Origin: Lanius collurio
Taxonomy: Eukaryota > Chordata > Aves > Passeriformes > Laniidae
Assembly (NCBI GenBank): GCA_020086605.1
Contig: JACBWW010000012.1
Location: 10,163,078-10,227,077 of the forward strand
Length of the DNA stretch: 64,000 nucleotides
Reading direction: 5' to 3'
Notes under the pieces: model-generated
The model's input: only the letters and a program-made list of their open reading frames with translations
What the model was told of the DNA's origin: nothing
Databases searched by the model: none
Part shown: positions 12,901-26,874 of the stretch, piece after piece
Layout: every line of letters begins with the position of its first letter
Numbering within the stretch: the first letter of the stretch is position 1
Position numbers and translations under genes: made by a program

Positions 12901-15129
12901 GTAGGAATTGGCCAAACAGGGGATTAGATAACTGGTTTAAATAAAACTAGGAATTTGTCAGGTATTCTGCACTAAATATGATCTTCACAGTACCTAAGTG
13001 TTCACTTAGTCTTTTTCTTACAAAGTGCTAATTCTTTTTCCTAATTACTCTCTCCTATATCTTGACTTGTTAATGACATACAGATATAAACTAGCTAAAT
13101 TAAGAAGTGCTGGAAATTTCACAGGGGGAAAAAAAATCCGCCTTTTTTTTTTTTTTTTTTTAATTTAAAACTAAATTGTTTAAAGCAAAAAAAGAATGGA
13201 AGGTAATTATCATCCAGGTAATCTTTACTGAACTGGAAGCTTAGAATCTTTTTGATTAGCCAATTACTAGCTATGCACCAGGCACAGGCAATCTCATTTA
13301 ACAGTGTGTACATATGTACTGATGATATCTTTATAGATACAGATATATGCATAAGCATACATTGATATCTTCTTTTACTTGTCTTAAATCCTGTGACATC
13401 TCCCTAGAGGATTCTTTTCCTCTCTGTGATAATACAGATTCCATCTGTTAATCTGTGTAATTTACCAAGTAAAAAAAGTCAAAATTATTTTCAATACATT
13501 TTCTTGGAAAAAATGATAGAAATCAATTCTGTCATAACTTTCTCACATAAAATAGGCACTGTTCTTGTCACAGATTAAATGTCTGTCCCTTCTAGGTGGA
13601 AAGTACTAGATACTCAATGCTAAAATGACCTTCAGGTCAGCTATGTTGATCTGCCATTACATCACTTAGCCAAAATATTCAGTTTGCTCTTGTTTGAATT
13701 TCGCTCACACATGTAAAATACTTTATTTATAAATATGGTGGTTAAATCTTTGATAGTCAGTATTTGCTTGAGTTGTAACTTTTTTTTTTTTTCCCATTCC
13801 ACTGTGCTTATCAGCTTAGCTAAAATCTGGCGAACATTGTGCTGTGGCATCTAATATCAGAGAACAGGAATGTGCTTTTCAGATTTTACGAAGGTATTTC
13901 CTCTCCTCTCCTCCTCCCTCTAAAGACATTTCTGTCATTCTGGGATTTCTGCTTTCAAGCTTCAAAGAAACTCTGTTCCCTCTAAGCTAGTGATAAAAAT
14001 ATCCACATTTACTGTTAGAGGATCTGCACCAAACAGATCGTTAGCATAAAAGCTTCTCAGTAACAGATGCATTTTATTTAACTAACTATAGATCAGTATT
14101 ATAGATAAATGAAATAATTACCAAGCAAATTTAAGTCCCCTTAGATTAAACCCTGATGACCCTGACAAGTTTCTATGATTTCAAAGAAAAAATAAGGCAG
14201 ATTGGCATGAAAAATTGGGAGGGGTTTGTGGTTTTCATAAAGAACTGTTTTAAAAAATAAAGTAATGAACAGCAGGAGTATAATCATTCACAAATACTTT
14301 AATATATCACTGTTTAATATTTGTGTAATTAATGCCAGAGTTTTGGTCTCTTTCTTCTTTACTGTGCAGGAAAACAGGTCCAGATCAGCCATTACCTTAA
14401 TGCATATGCAAAGCAAAGCTTTTGTGTCTTCCTGGAAGAGCATATTCAGGAGGAAAAAAAAAATAAAGAAAAATAAATAAAGAGTGCAGAAAATGAAATC
14501 TTTTAAACAATTCCATTTTGACTGAATTGCAGAATGCAATACTGAATACAATACTGATCACAGAGAAAGCACTTTCCAAAAATAAATGCTCATTCAAATG
14601 AACTATTCTTTAAATAAATAACATTTTAAGATAACCTTTTCCGTGTTCAAATAAAAGGCTAGAATCTTATTTATTGTTTGTTTGCTTGCTTGCTTCATTA
14701 TGAAGTAAATACCGAGTGTGTGGAAAAAAACTAATTGGAGCTTTAAGGAAAGTAAAGGAAATTGAACAGCTGAGTAACATTTTAAACTCAAGCCTCTTAT
14801 TTGAGCAGTATTCTGGACATTAGCAAAATATAATTTCTCCAGCTCCTTTCCAACTTCATTAGGAAATCTTTTGTGCACACTATAGTAAGGAAGGATTTTG
14901 TTCACAGCTTTGGGAATTTTTTTCCACTGGGTCGCTATCAAGATTTCCCAAGAAAATACATACATTAGGAAGGACTCGGTGTGTGTTGCTCTGGCTATTG
15001 CTACAGGAGAGGTCTTACTCCAGTGCTGTGATTTTGTTTTCTCTTATTCCCCATGTCCACACTCTCTAGACTGAAAAGCAAAGGCTCCCAGTCCTCTTCC
15101 CACTGCAGTGAAATGGAGCTTATTGCAAA
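12901..15129. other. Unassigned AT-rich sequence with T19 run
   Basis: No gene or transposon recognised. A run of 19 T lies at 13143-13161, opposite an A8 run at 13129-13136, so the two can pair. Frames of 71-120 codons at 14265-14965 are low-complexity or unlike any protein. Confidence 0.5.
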
Positions 15130-15215
15130 GGAAATTACAGATGTTCAAAATATACAACTCTCAAAATGAAGATCAGTTTAGTCCAACCATGAGAGGTTGG
15201 ACTCTCCTGCCATTA
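15130..15215 (-). mobile_element. Possible CR1 tail relic
   Basis: On the minus strand the text reads GGTTGGACTAAACTGATCTT, close to the CR1 block that precedes the 3' tail, but the rest of the tail has decayed and no octamer is visible. A perfect 9-bp hairpin (15180-15188 with 15195-15203) sits at its right edge. Weak call. Confidence 0.25.
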
Positions 15216-17959
15216 GGCAGGTCACGTAGCAAGGACTTCAGAGTAACAAGAACTAAAATATCAAGCATGCAAAAATAAGCTTAATGACACAAGTAAACAG
15301 GAACATTAAAATATGCTTCCACTTTCCAGCACAGCATCTTTATCTCTTTCTAAAAACAGTTTTGAAAATTGCAAATATTACTACATTTAGTTAACATACT
15401 GCAGTGTATAACATCTTGTGGCCCATAATTTTTTATAAATATATGCCCCTAAACAAACATATAGATATTTTATGTGTGTATATATGCATAAAATCAATAG
15501 AAAGAAGACCCTATCTGAAATTTAATATTCAAAGATTAAACAGAACCTGACTGAATAAGTTTGTTAACAACAGTGGGAAATAGCTGGCTTGACAGAACTG
15601 TGAACTTGCTTAAGGGCAAAGCTTACTGGTTACTTGTACTTGCCACAGAGACATTACCATTGCTACTTTAGGTAGGTATATAAAAAAAAAGTCCTTTCCA
15701 AACCCAGCATGATTTTTTTCCCTTCACCTTTGGGTAAAGGGGGAATAGGCTTCTTCTCCAAAGTAAATATGAGAGTAATATGGTTATTTTTCCAGCCAAG
15801 CAACGCTGGTTATCACTCACTCATTTTCCTTAACAGGGCTATGATCCGTATCTAAAATGAAGTATCACTTGCAAGCTTAACAGAAGGATACAACGAAGTG
15901 TTGATAAGGCTGTGGACACTAAATCACTATTTAAGTCATTTATGTTTTAGAGTATTTTAATACTCAAACACTTGTAAGCCTTATTAAACACCAATGCAAT
16001 TTCCTGTGATAACCTGACCACTGTTCAGAATTGTTTGTATATAGTTATCTGTGGATGTGTATTTATGTGTTCTTGCATGCTCACAAAACTCTCACAGCAC
16101 TGCCAAGCAGCTGTCAACAACTCATGTCAGTCACAAAGATTTATACAATTTTTTTCAATGTATGATCATACTAAATGGTGAAGATTTGTTCATAAGTTGT
16201 AAAAAAAAAAAAAGGTAAAATTCCTGCTTATTGCAGTTTAACAAGTCCAAGCTGATGATTTGATACAAGAGAAGTAGTACAATTATAGAGGTATAGAGGT
16301 AGAAAACTTAAAATATATTAAAAATAATTCAATTATGTGCAAGAAATTCAGGAACTGCTACAATTTTTATTACATTAAAACTGCTGTAGATAGGATTACT
16401 AAGTATTTGTTAAAATATTGACTCTAGTCTATATACCAAGAGCAATGAACACAAAAGTGAGTAAAAAAAATCTATGTCGGTAGCACAGTCTGAGGCACTG
16501 TACCCTACAAATTTTGCAGCTATGAACCATGAATTAATTTGAGGTTCTATAGCTAAAAACTATGTTTTTGTTTATTCTGAGATATGGATTCCTTATAATT
16601 TTCCATAATGAAGAGAGAGATCATAGGAAACCAGTGATACACTCAGGTCCATTTGTCCTTGGAGAGATATTGTACTAGCTGCCACATAAATGGTCAAAAT
16701 TTTTTTCATGAAAAATTCCAGCCCAGTGGGTAATTTCAGAGAAAAGTAAAGTAGTATATCATTGTGAAAGCTAAATCCTTTTTGTTGATTACGAAGATCA
16801 AAATCCTAACAGGACTAAGGATCAATACCTTCTTGGGGTTCATTGCTAGTACATTTAGAATATAGAAAACATAATATCATAAAATCTTCTATTTCAAGTT
16901 GCAATATCTTATTCAATCCAATGTAATTTTCTCTGGTGGAAAGAGGATTTCTTTTTTTTCAAATTCATAGCAGAAATTGGTGGTCACTTCCATAACTTTA
17001 TCTTAATACATTTTATATGAGGATATTAAAGAAGAAATCCCAAACCTTCCATTTAGACATCCACTTTTTGTGACAATTCTGTTTTGAAAGATTACAATAT
17101 TATCCTGAAATAACCAAGAAATTGTTCAAAGTCTGAAAAGTTTTAGTTAAATTTTAAACTAAACACCTGTTTAACCAACACCTCTGTTAATCAAGAGATT
17201 ATCTTTAAAAAAAATTTTTCTTAGAGGGTATCAAATATCTTCTGCACTTCCTTTATACTTCTTAATATTTACCCATATCATATAATCCTCTTTAATCCAC
17301 TAAGGTTATTCATGCAACCTATGTGCTGATCTGAACAATAAAACACAGCTACACACTTTTTCTTTGGCTAACTTGGGGGAATTTCTAAGGACTGGGTTTT
17401 TTTGACTGGAAAAGTCTCTAGGTGAAACAGGATTTAGCTGTCTGATGAAAAATAAGTGTGTTCAGAGATTTAAGCTGTGCCTGACAGATAGTACTTTTTG
17501 TGTAATGGGGGATAATAAGCATAATTGTTCTGATGTGTCATGAACTCAGACATAAAAGCCCCAAATACAGTGTATCTAAAACTCAGACTACCATTTTATT
17601 CTTTTTTTTATTATTATCATTTTAAAAATTATTCTTTCAGCTCAAAACACCACTGTCTAATGGATAGAGTCCTTATTAAGCAAATGTAAATTTGTATGGT
17701 ACTGGGATCACATTGTTATAAAATTAAATGGACAAAACTACATGTGCCACATCAATTTTATGTCTATCTCCAACTGTATTTTAATGCATATATATGCATG
17801 AAAAAGATAGACGAATGACCCAAGCCACAGAACATCCTGATCATGTCAAGGTTCTGAATAGGAAAAGATGTGACATTCTCTTATAATAAAGAGAATTTTT
17901 CCTCTTTTCTACAGTGCAAACTCTTTGCTAATTCTTCTAGCTCAGATGAATGTTAGTGT
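15216..17959. other. Unassigned AT-rich sequence
   Basis: No gene or repeat family recognised. It contains a poly-A run at about 16200-16213 and a perfect 16-bp palindrome at 17784-17799. Confidence 0.5.
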
Positions 17960-18145
17960 TCAAGCACATAACTGACTGGAATTCAGGTATACTGGGTGAT
18001 AATCCTGGTTTACCTACACACTTAGCACACTTGTGCCTGAGTTTATCATCCCTACCATGGTTGTACAATATGGCATTTCTTATCTGCCCCACAGCAGTGT
18101 GTCAGGGAATAATTAGACTGCATTTAAAACTATTCCAGTGCTGAA
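17960..18145 (+). repeat. MIR-like SINE relic
   Basis: Plus-strand blocks occur in MIR order: ACTGGGTGATAATCCTGG near 17988, TGTGCCTGAGTTTATCATCC near 18031, GTACAATATGG near 18063, then CACAGCAGTGTGTCAGGGAAT near 18091 and AATTAGACTGCATTTAAAAC near 18111. Strongly diverged. A related CORE-SINE is possible. The small frame at 17950-18144 is incidental. Confidence 0.45.
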
Positions 18146-20659
18146 AATCTCTGCTGAGTGCAAGTGGCAACTGCAACCACTAATTATCCCTACAAACATG
18201 CACTGATTTCTCTGTTTACCTGAAAATTGCTCAGCTTCAGTGGGCTGACAGTTTTTTTTCTTTCCAGAAAGTATATACCAATAAATCTATAGAAGTCTTT
18301 CAAATCTAATGCATTATAATGTATTGAAATAAGGTAAAAAAAAGCCTCTCCTCTAACATTACAGCCCATCATAGCTAGTAAATACATTTCACTGTCATCT
18401 TTATGATATATTTAAAGCTGTGCATAATGATGATAAAACTCTCCAAAAAATCAACAACCACACCAACCTTAAACTCTAAAGAAAACAAAAAGTACCCAAG
18501 CTTTATTTTTGAGATCAAAATTGAAACCAAGAATTCAGCATATCTGACTTCTGGGAGGTGCAAAATGCATACATGTTTTTTCACCCAGATGCATTTCAAT
18601 ATGGTTTAGTATGGTCTAAATAGAAAAGTAGCTGAATATTTCCCATTCAGAGTATATCCAAACATCTCTCTGCCTCAAACACTAAAAATCTTAAATTTTT
18701 GTGTTGATTTCACAATCTTGTCAGGAATTCATGTCATTATGGCACAAGTAAAAGCCACATCAGAGCCTGACAGCAAGAAGTTTCCCAACTGAAACATGAG
18801 CATTATCGTTTCAGTTTGTCTGCTTGAAAGCTATAAAAGCATTCCTCAAGAGAAAACATTACCAAAGTGAAGATAATCCCTCAGAAACGCTAAAGAGAAT
18901 CATAGCAAGCCAGTTGCCCAGAATATTTTTGCATAAATTATCAAAATCCATACTGTCTGTACACATCAAAGTTTTGTTAAGATGTGTTATGTGTACATTG
19001 TGTTAGTGGTCACATATGCACAGGCATATTTTTATGCAAATGGATGCAAGATCTGGTCTCCCAGATGCAAGAAATACACACTTTTTATTCTGTTATGCCT
19101 CTGGGTAAAGGTGATACTCTATTGTTGGCATTGCACAATCTTTTTACTTCCTGTCTTTTAAGACACAGAAGTAGATAAAAACATTCATACATACTAAAAA
19201 GATACGTACATATAAGCTAGCACAAACCTACTGGACAGAATAGAAATTTAGCAGGCATTAAGTGGTGCTTCTTGCAAGTGGAGTTTTCTCATTCCTTGTG
19301 CCATCTTGGGGCTTCTGATTTGGGGGAGAAAACAAAGGTAACAATGAAAATCTTACTAAGAAATATTTTTACTGACTGGGGTATAGAGAACATCACAGGC
19401 CCTATCTAGGCTACAGGTGTGCTTACACGTATGTTCAATGTTGTCATTCTTTAATTAGCACAGCAACACTAACAGCTTGATCTTACAAGCCTACACACAC
19501 ACTCATCAGTAGTCCACCGAAATAATGACACAAGACTGTTCCCTTAAATTTAGTTTTTCAAAAATATGCTTGTTGTTCGCAAACAGAAATAATTTCCTTT
19601 CACCACAGACTGAATAAATAGATTGTGTCTCAATTATTTATATTACTTTGGATTTATCATATTTTTACCTTAATAATTTATCAGATTTCCACCAAATCTA
19701 TATTTATCTAGGTTAACCATATATTGCAATGAGTTCCTCATCTGTTTCTGAATGTCTCATTTCTCTCCTCTTTATTAATCCCTTTTACTACTGAAGTTTG
19801 GGATGCTCAGAGTGGAGGAATTCCAGGTATAAATCCAATACCATGGTTCAGGTACAGCACAGCAGGTCAAACTGTAATTTCTTAGCTTTACCATGTATCC
19901 ATTACATGTTAATTCTCTTTTATCTAAACATTTATGGAAAGAGGGGGCTTGTACTCTTTTTTTTCTTCTTTGTGCACTAATAAATTTTAAATGTATTTGC
20001 AGTTCTCAACTAATCTTCCCTTAGTGCTTTGTGTTAATCATATTTCTCCCCATTGCCACAATTACCTTTAGACCTTTCTACTTTCACACAAATATTTTTC
20101 AGGTTTTTCTCCTGGGAAATAGATCATTCTAATTATCTGCCTTCTGCATTTCTCTAAGCAGTTTTCACACCACTTCAATCTTTAGTCATATAAACAAAAT
20201 TGATGGAGTCTACTTATGGCAGCTATACCATGATCTTATGTTTAAATCAGTGTGAATAATGAAAGGAAAGGTAATATACATTTTAAAATTCAATACTTTC
20301 AAAACATTTGCTTGCTCCTTTGTGTGTATTTAAAATTTTAGAAGATTCATCCATAAGAGCTTTTCCAATGCTTTATTAGGCATTGGTTTTTATTCCTCCT
20401 TTCAATATCCTATAAAAGGGGTTAGTCTAGGAGTCTTATCCTATTTTACTGTCCTGAAAGAAGGAAAAAAAAGTTATGCATTTCAAAGCTTTAAAACCCT
20501 AGAGTTTAAGGAAAACATTAAGAGAAAACAGTGCTCACCTGCAGCTTCTATTTTTATTTGTTTAAATAATAAAAATATTGCCACAGCCCTATCAAGCTTT
20601 TACACTTCAAAGCTCACAGTTTTACAGTCAACGTGCTGCAACACCAACATAGACAACAG

Positions 20660-20683
20660 AGGGATGTACTAAGGGATGTACTA
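20660..20683. repeat. 12-bp tandem duplication
   Basis: AGGGATGTACTA occurs twice with no mismatch (20660-20671 and 20672-20683). It looks like a recent slippage or repair duplication. Confidence 0.9.
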
Positions 20684-23600
20684 CAGAGAAAGGAGATTTT
20701 AGTTCACAAACAGCTTATCTGACTCCTGAAGGTAAACAAGCTTTATAATAGGAAGAGTAGGAGAAACAATTCCCATTGTATTAAAAGGTACACAAAGGTT
20801 TTGGCATACACATTCTATAACACCAGAAGGAAAAAATGACATTTAGAAGGAAAAGATAGCTTAAACAGCACCGGTGATCTGGCCAGAAAAAAACCTGAAC
20901 ACATTCCCAATTAGTGCAGTAATGTATGGAGTTCTGCAGCATATGCTGAGGTTGCAGCTGAAGCACTGTGTTTGTCAGCTTTGTGTCTGGAAGCTTTTCT
21001 GGCTTCCTTCTGTGTAGCTATAGGTGCTGACCCTGCTGCTGGAAGAAGAAGATAAGCAAAATATTTTAATCCATACATTAATTATTAAAATTCGTACCGT
21101 ACACAAATATTTTATGAAACTAAGTTATTCCAAATGGATTCTTTTCTTTGCCCTCATTCTCCTGTTGTGCCACTTAAAGCTGTGTGTAATTGTGTATTGT
21201 CTCTAATGGAAGGGAACTTTTTAAGGCAAAAACCATGCATTATGCAAGGCTACTACAGTGGGACACTGCATAGTTACACTTCATGAGCTACAGAGGTGGA
21301 GACTAAGTCCATATAAAACTGTAGAACAGAAAAGCAAACATACGTTTCCTAGAAAGACATTTGTGAAGGTACAGTTGGATTAACTGTCATTTAATTTCTG
21401 TGCATCCTCTTCTGCCTGTCCCCAAGGGAAACTGAGGCAGTAATAATGAAAGAAAATGAGATGGTGGTAGGCAAAAATATGCAAAATACACATTATGAAC
21501 ATCAGTGGTGGCCACCCAACATTAGAACAGTAGACCTAAGCCCCAAGCACCTTTTCAAGGAGCAAAGAAAAACCATGATGATTATGTTTTTCTGCTAGGA
21601 ACAGAGCTCTAAGGTGTCCAAGTGCCAGTGATACGAAGATATTTATAAACTGAAGAGGAAGATATCTAATCTTCAAGGAATACTGATTGATGATATTATA
21701 TTCCCAAAGAAGAATTTGCCTTATCCTGAAGTTTTGCTTTACATTTGTTCCTTCAAAAAACTTATTTACAGGTAAAATGTATTGAAAAGACATCTCCAAA
21801 AAACCTCATGGGATGGAAATACTGTCCCAAGCATTACTGAAAATGAAGATGGTGAGGCAACTGAGTTATTATGGTCATTCCTGTGTTTCTATAAGAAATG
21901 GATATTGTTCACTTCAGCCATACAGGGAGTAATTGCACTGAAGTTCAGGTGTTTTCACAGACTTAAGAGCTTGAAGAAATGGGGGGAAACAAATAACAGA
22001 CGGAAGAAACGAACACCAAAGCCCCCCCCACAACCAAATCCCAAGAAACAGATCTTCTCATCTTTGCCATACTAAGATGACAGAAGTACAACCTCTCAGT
22101 AGTGTTCTCTCCCTCTCTCAGATGACAGCAGAGAAGTACTTTATCCCTCAATTAGCACACAGGGACTCCACAGCCCTGGCATGCTCCAGTTATCCATGCT
22201 CATTAATCCATAATATCCATTAAAACATAGTCACACAGGGCAATATTTAACCCATCATTTGATCATTCTCCATTGAAATCTCTGCCCACATCCTTATTGT
22301 CTCATGGCTGTGTTCCAGAGCTTTCTTGCTTTCTTCTCTGCTCCTCTTTCTTTTGCTTCTCCAGCTGGCCATGTCCCACATCTGATCCCATGCAACTCAG
22401 CATTTAGCATTTCACTCCTTTTTTTATCTTCCCCCTAAGGTGAGCATGCTCCAGTATTTCATCTGTCATCCTGTACACAATCAAGGATCAAGTGTTCAGA
22501 GCTGGTCTCATTTTCATCAGAGGACATTACTAATAATGGATCTAACTGGATCTCACTCCTGTCTAACTAGTGTGTATATTAAATGTTAGCTTACAAGACT
22601 CACAGTGGCAGACTGTAGACTAATTTATGTTTAATTAAAACCTGTTTTAACAGAGTTAATACATGGTGGAGGATTATTAACTAAAATGCACTAACTCCAT
22701 ATTTTTAAACTTGAAATTTATTTAAAATACCCAAAGTGGCTGCAGGTACATACACTGTCAATACACGAACAGCAGCGATCATGATCAAAACATTGAAAAT
22801 TTGCAAAAGGAAAAAACAAAAAAAAGCTTGCCAAGATCTTCAGAGTTCAACGAGCAGTAAATGATTTTTGGCAAGAAAACAGAAGAATTACAGAGCCATG
22901 AGACAGGTTAGAAAGCAAGATTTCCTTTTCATTTATGATGCAATGATTGTCAGATAAGTTTTGTTCCCATCTCCCATGAAAAACTTATTTCACAGTCTAG
23001 TCTTTAAGACCATTCTAGCCATTATCAACATCAGAACTTTTCAGTTTTGCTGGCTAAAAAGATAAATGAATGCAGCTAGTCCAGGTAGACTCTACATAAA
23101 ATATCATGACAGGGAAAAAAAATCAACAAAATTTTACTCCAAAAATTCTATACACATGGCATAATATCTATTCAGGCATGCATTTCTCAAAGTTACAGAG
23201 CAGTAACTCTCTTCTCCATTTTTCCATGCATTATTATCATAGCATCTTGTGTCTATTTAAATTTGAACCGTGCATGTCTGTTTTTCCACAAATTCTCTGC
23301 CAAAAAAATATTCAGTCCAGCAACATTACCCTTTCTTATTCTTATCTGAACTTAAGAATGGCTATTCAAATCAACATCCTTCATATGAAATTTCCAAGCC
23401 AGACACAAGGTTTAAAACAAAGGAAAACACAACACAGTATGAACATTTTTATGGCTACTAAAAAGGGAAGATCACCAGCGTCTCAAGCTGCTATGCAAGT
23501 TCCAAGAAGATAGAGAGTAATATGAATTGAAACTAAATTGTAACATAATGTTCCTGTGGCTCCATCCTCTTTAACTGTTTCTGCCATACAAGGAAATTGT

Positions 23601-25566
23601 GATCCATCTGTTGGATAGATACTTAAGGAAAATGACTCCTCGCAGGAATCAGAGACTATTTGTGTGGGTGGTATTTAAGGTCCTACAGCTTTAGCTGGGT
23701 GTGTTGACACAAAATGACATTAAAAAGGAATAACATTAGCCTAGCAGGAGTTACATAAAACAAAATATTCTTCATCTTTTTATCACTGTTTCAGTACGCA
23801 GTAAAAAAAATTAGAGATATTTTTAGTACCTTTTGTGTGATGCATAACAATGTAAGAAGTAGATTTATACAAACTCATAAGGACAAGATTAAGGCAACAG
23901 AAATAGACTAGGCCATTTAATATAAAGACTTATCACTGTTTGTGGGTAAGTCTATTTCTACAAGGACTAGGGTCAGTGCAAAAAATAGCAGTGCACACAC
24001 ATAGCGTCAGACAGCCTTCAACAGCCCTATTCTAAAATAAGTTCTGACAATTTAAAACATATCAACCACAAAATAGCTTTTGAATGTCATGGTTCCTTAA
24101 TTGCAACGTCCTACAAATGCTTTCGCACACCATGAAATCCTAAATTGCTTTAACATATACAAAATAGGTAGGCACACCTTTCAGTTCATGACAGCCAATT
24201 CAGACAGCCTTCTAAATGTGGTTAGAAATTGTAAAGTAATTTATTATCGAATTAGATAGAATTAGCTACAAGAAGCTGAAAGCAATCTGAGACCCCTACC
24301 CTAAAACACTTCTCTTGCTTTGGGTTTTGGCTGGGGTGTTTTTTTAAAATAATGATGTCTACCTCTAAAAAAGCCAGCCTTTCTTATTTCCCCACTTTCA
24401 AAACATGAACATTCTCTTGTTTGCATTTCTTTTTTCCTATGAGTCTCTGAGCTTACAGGGATTTAAATACATTTTCAAGCTGTATAGGCAGGGACCTGCA
24501 GCACTCAACACAAGCCTCACTTCAATAAGCATTTTGTGCTGTATACAACCAGATATCCTCCACCCTACATATGCATCATTAAACAGAAATGAAATTAATC
24601 AATATTGTTGAAATAAACATGGTGCCATTTCAAAACAGGATGATAACTACTTCTTTAATGAAGCATTATAAATGCTCAACAGCAATACAGGTTTGCTTAT
24701 TTTATTATCCATCACAAGTAGTGTTAAAACCAAAGGAAAACAAATATACCTGCCAGTCTACTTCATAAATTAATTAATAATATTAATTATTAGACTGAAC
24801 ACAAAAGAGCACTACTGTTTTTAAAAGATTTTAGTTTATTTTTTCTGTACAACATAGAATTAAGAAAAAACAAATCCAGATTTTGAAGTGTTGTGTGATC
24901 TGAGATAAACTTGTTCAAAACCTTCGCATACCAAATTATTATTAGGTTCCTGCAGCAAATCAAAGCAGCAATAAAATTACTACTTCTTCTTAAAAGGTGA
25001 TTAAAAGAAAAGCAGATCGGGGATCTGGAATAGCAGATACCTCATGCAGTTCAGGGAAGCTGGTCCAAAGGTTTTGTCCCAGTCAAGGACATCAAGATAA
25101 AATTAGTCGCTTTACCAATTTCCATGTAAATTGAACCATATGATTAAAACCATGTATATTTTTAGATTTTGAACAGACCCTTGTTGTAGTTCATCTGTTC
25201 CCACACAGCAGATCTGCCAGGGTAACCTCCAATCTCACCAGCTCCACCTGACTCACCTTTAGAACCACCTTTCTATAGCATATCTGCTGTCCTTACTACC
25301 CCAATGACTGTATTTATTTAGTAGGATACACCTTTGGGCTTCTGCCTTAGACAAACAAAAATATTCTTGGGTGCAACCATGTCTCCCAGGTTTCTCTCCA
25401 GACTGAGGCCAGAGAGAGCTCTGAAGTTTCCTCTGCAGATGCCCACCCTTCCCTTTCATAATTAAATCATAAGATTAAAAACTTACCTACATCCATAAAA
25501 CTCACAGAGATGAGTACTTGCCAATTACAGAAGTTAACAGTATGCAGGCAGCCATTTAACACATCA

Positions 25567-25579
25567 ACACACACACACA
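25567..25579. repeat. (AC)6 microsatellite
   Basis: Six AC units plus a trailing A, uninterrupted. Confidence 0.85.
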
Positions 25580-26862
25580 TCACATCCCTCCACTCCCCTT
25601 TATACTTTGAAGTAAAATATTTAAAAACATTTTCCCCTTTCATCTGTTTGCCAGCTTTTGGTGCCTCTTGAAAAAGTAATATCCCAGACATCTAGGGAAA
25701 AGTTTAATTCCAACCACAACTAAAGCAGTTTCGATTTTATACTACTAAAGAAACACAAAATTTGCCAGGTCTTGCATCTTAACAGATTACATTCTGCTTT
25801 TAAATCCACTTTTTTGATGAATTGAATGGAGCCCTCTGCATAAGCAGAAATGTAACTCCGCAGATACTACGGCCATATCTGATTACAGAGACAGATTATT
25901 GCTTTTGGCAATTTATCATAAAGGCACCGATGGCAGTGTCATATTTAAGGTCACATTGGGGCTCATATATTTCTTTTTCAAACTTTGGAGATTGAATTTT
26001 GGTTTAATATTTAACACAATACATGCAGAACACAGATCGATCTTCTATAATATTTGCTTATTAGGGTGTTTCTTTTCATGCTTAGGAAATGCATTAAAAT
26101 AAAATATACCTTTAAAAGCCATTTCATTAAAATGTCAGTGTTCATCTCAGTCTCAATAGCTAATGAACTACAGACTACAAATTCCAGACAGCCAGACAAA
26201 TATTTTCAGGTAGAGGGCTCTTGGAAATTTTAAACACAGAAACAGGCTTCATTTTCTAAAGAAAAACTGCCCAATTATTTCCATCATTTGATGATGCCTT
26301 CTTAGCTCGAACCTCTTACACCAGTGATTTTTGACCTCAGATGTTTTTTTATCCTCTGCTTACCCAGATCTCAGCAGTATTTCTCCAAATGAACCAGCAC
26401 AGAAATATTAAGAAGATGCTCAGGTGAAAGCCGCTAAGGAGCAGAGCTGCAAGATTCCCTGCAATCACTCCTTCTACACACTTATGTCCCACTGCCAGTT
26501 TTTACTTCCTAATTAGAGTTTTTCCATTCCTTACAGACTGTGCTTATTTCCACATTTAATGTTTACTTCAGGAAATGTTGGAAAGATGAGGAGAATGAGG
26601 GACTGTGAATGGAAAATGGGGATGAAGGGAGAGACATGCTGGGGAAGCACAGCAGCTATAGGGGACTGTATGGAATTTTCCAGACAATGAGCTCTCTGGT
26701 AGTAAAGGGAGGTTTTGAAAAATCACATCACAGATCTATTTAATAGCAACTCAGGAACAGAATGCAGCTGATGCATCACAGCCAGGAAAGCACAGGAAGG
26801 AAGAAAGATATATCTGAGGGACAGAGATATTATAACAATAATAAAACTACAAAGAACAGCTT

Positions 26863-26874
26863 ACACACACACAC
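26863..26874. repeat. (AC)6 microsatellite
   Basis: Six AC units followed by a short A run. Confidence 0.85.

Noticed and set aside
14603..14965. 120-codon minus frame
   Set aside because: No recognisable motif; consistent with a chance open frame in AT-rich DNA.
21410..21470. GGGAAACTGAGGCA as a MIR block
   Set aside because: A single short block without neighbouring MIR sequence.
23106..23513. 135-codon plus frame
   Set aside because: No domain or signal; AT-rich codons, no splice context and no family resemblance.
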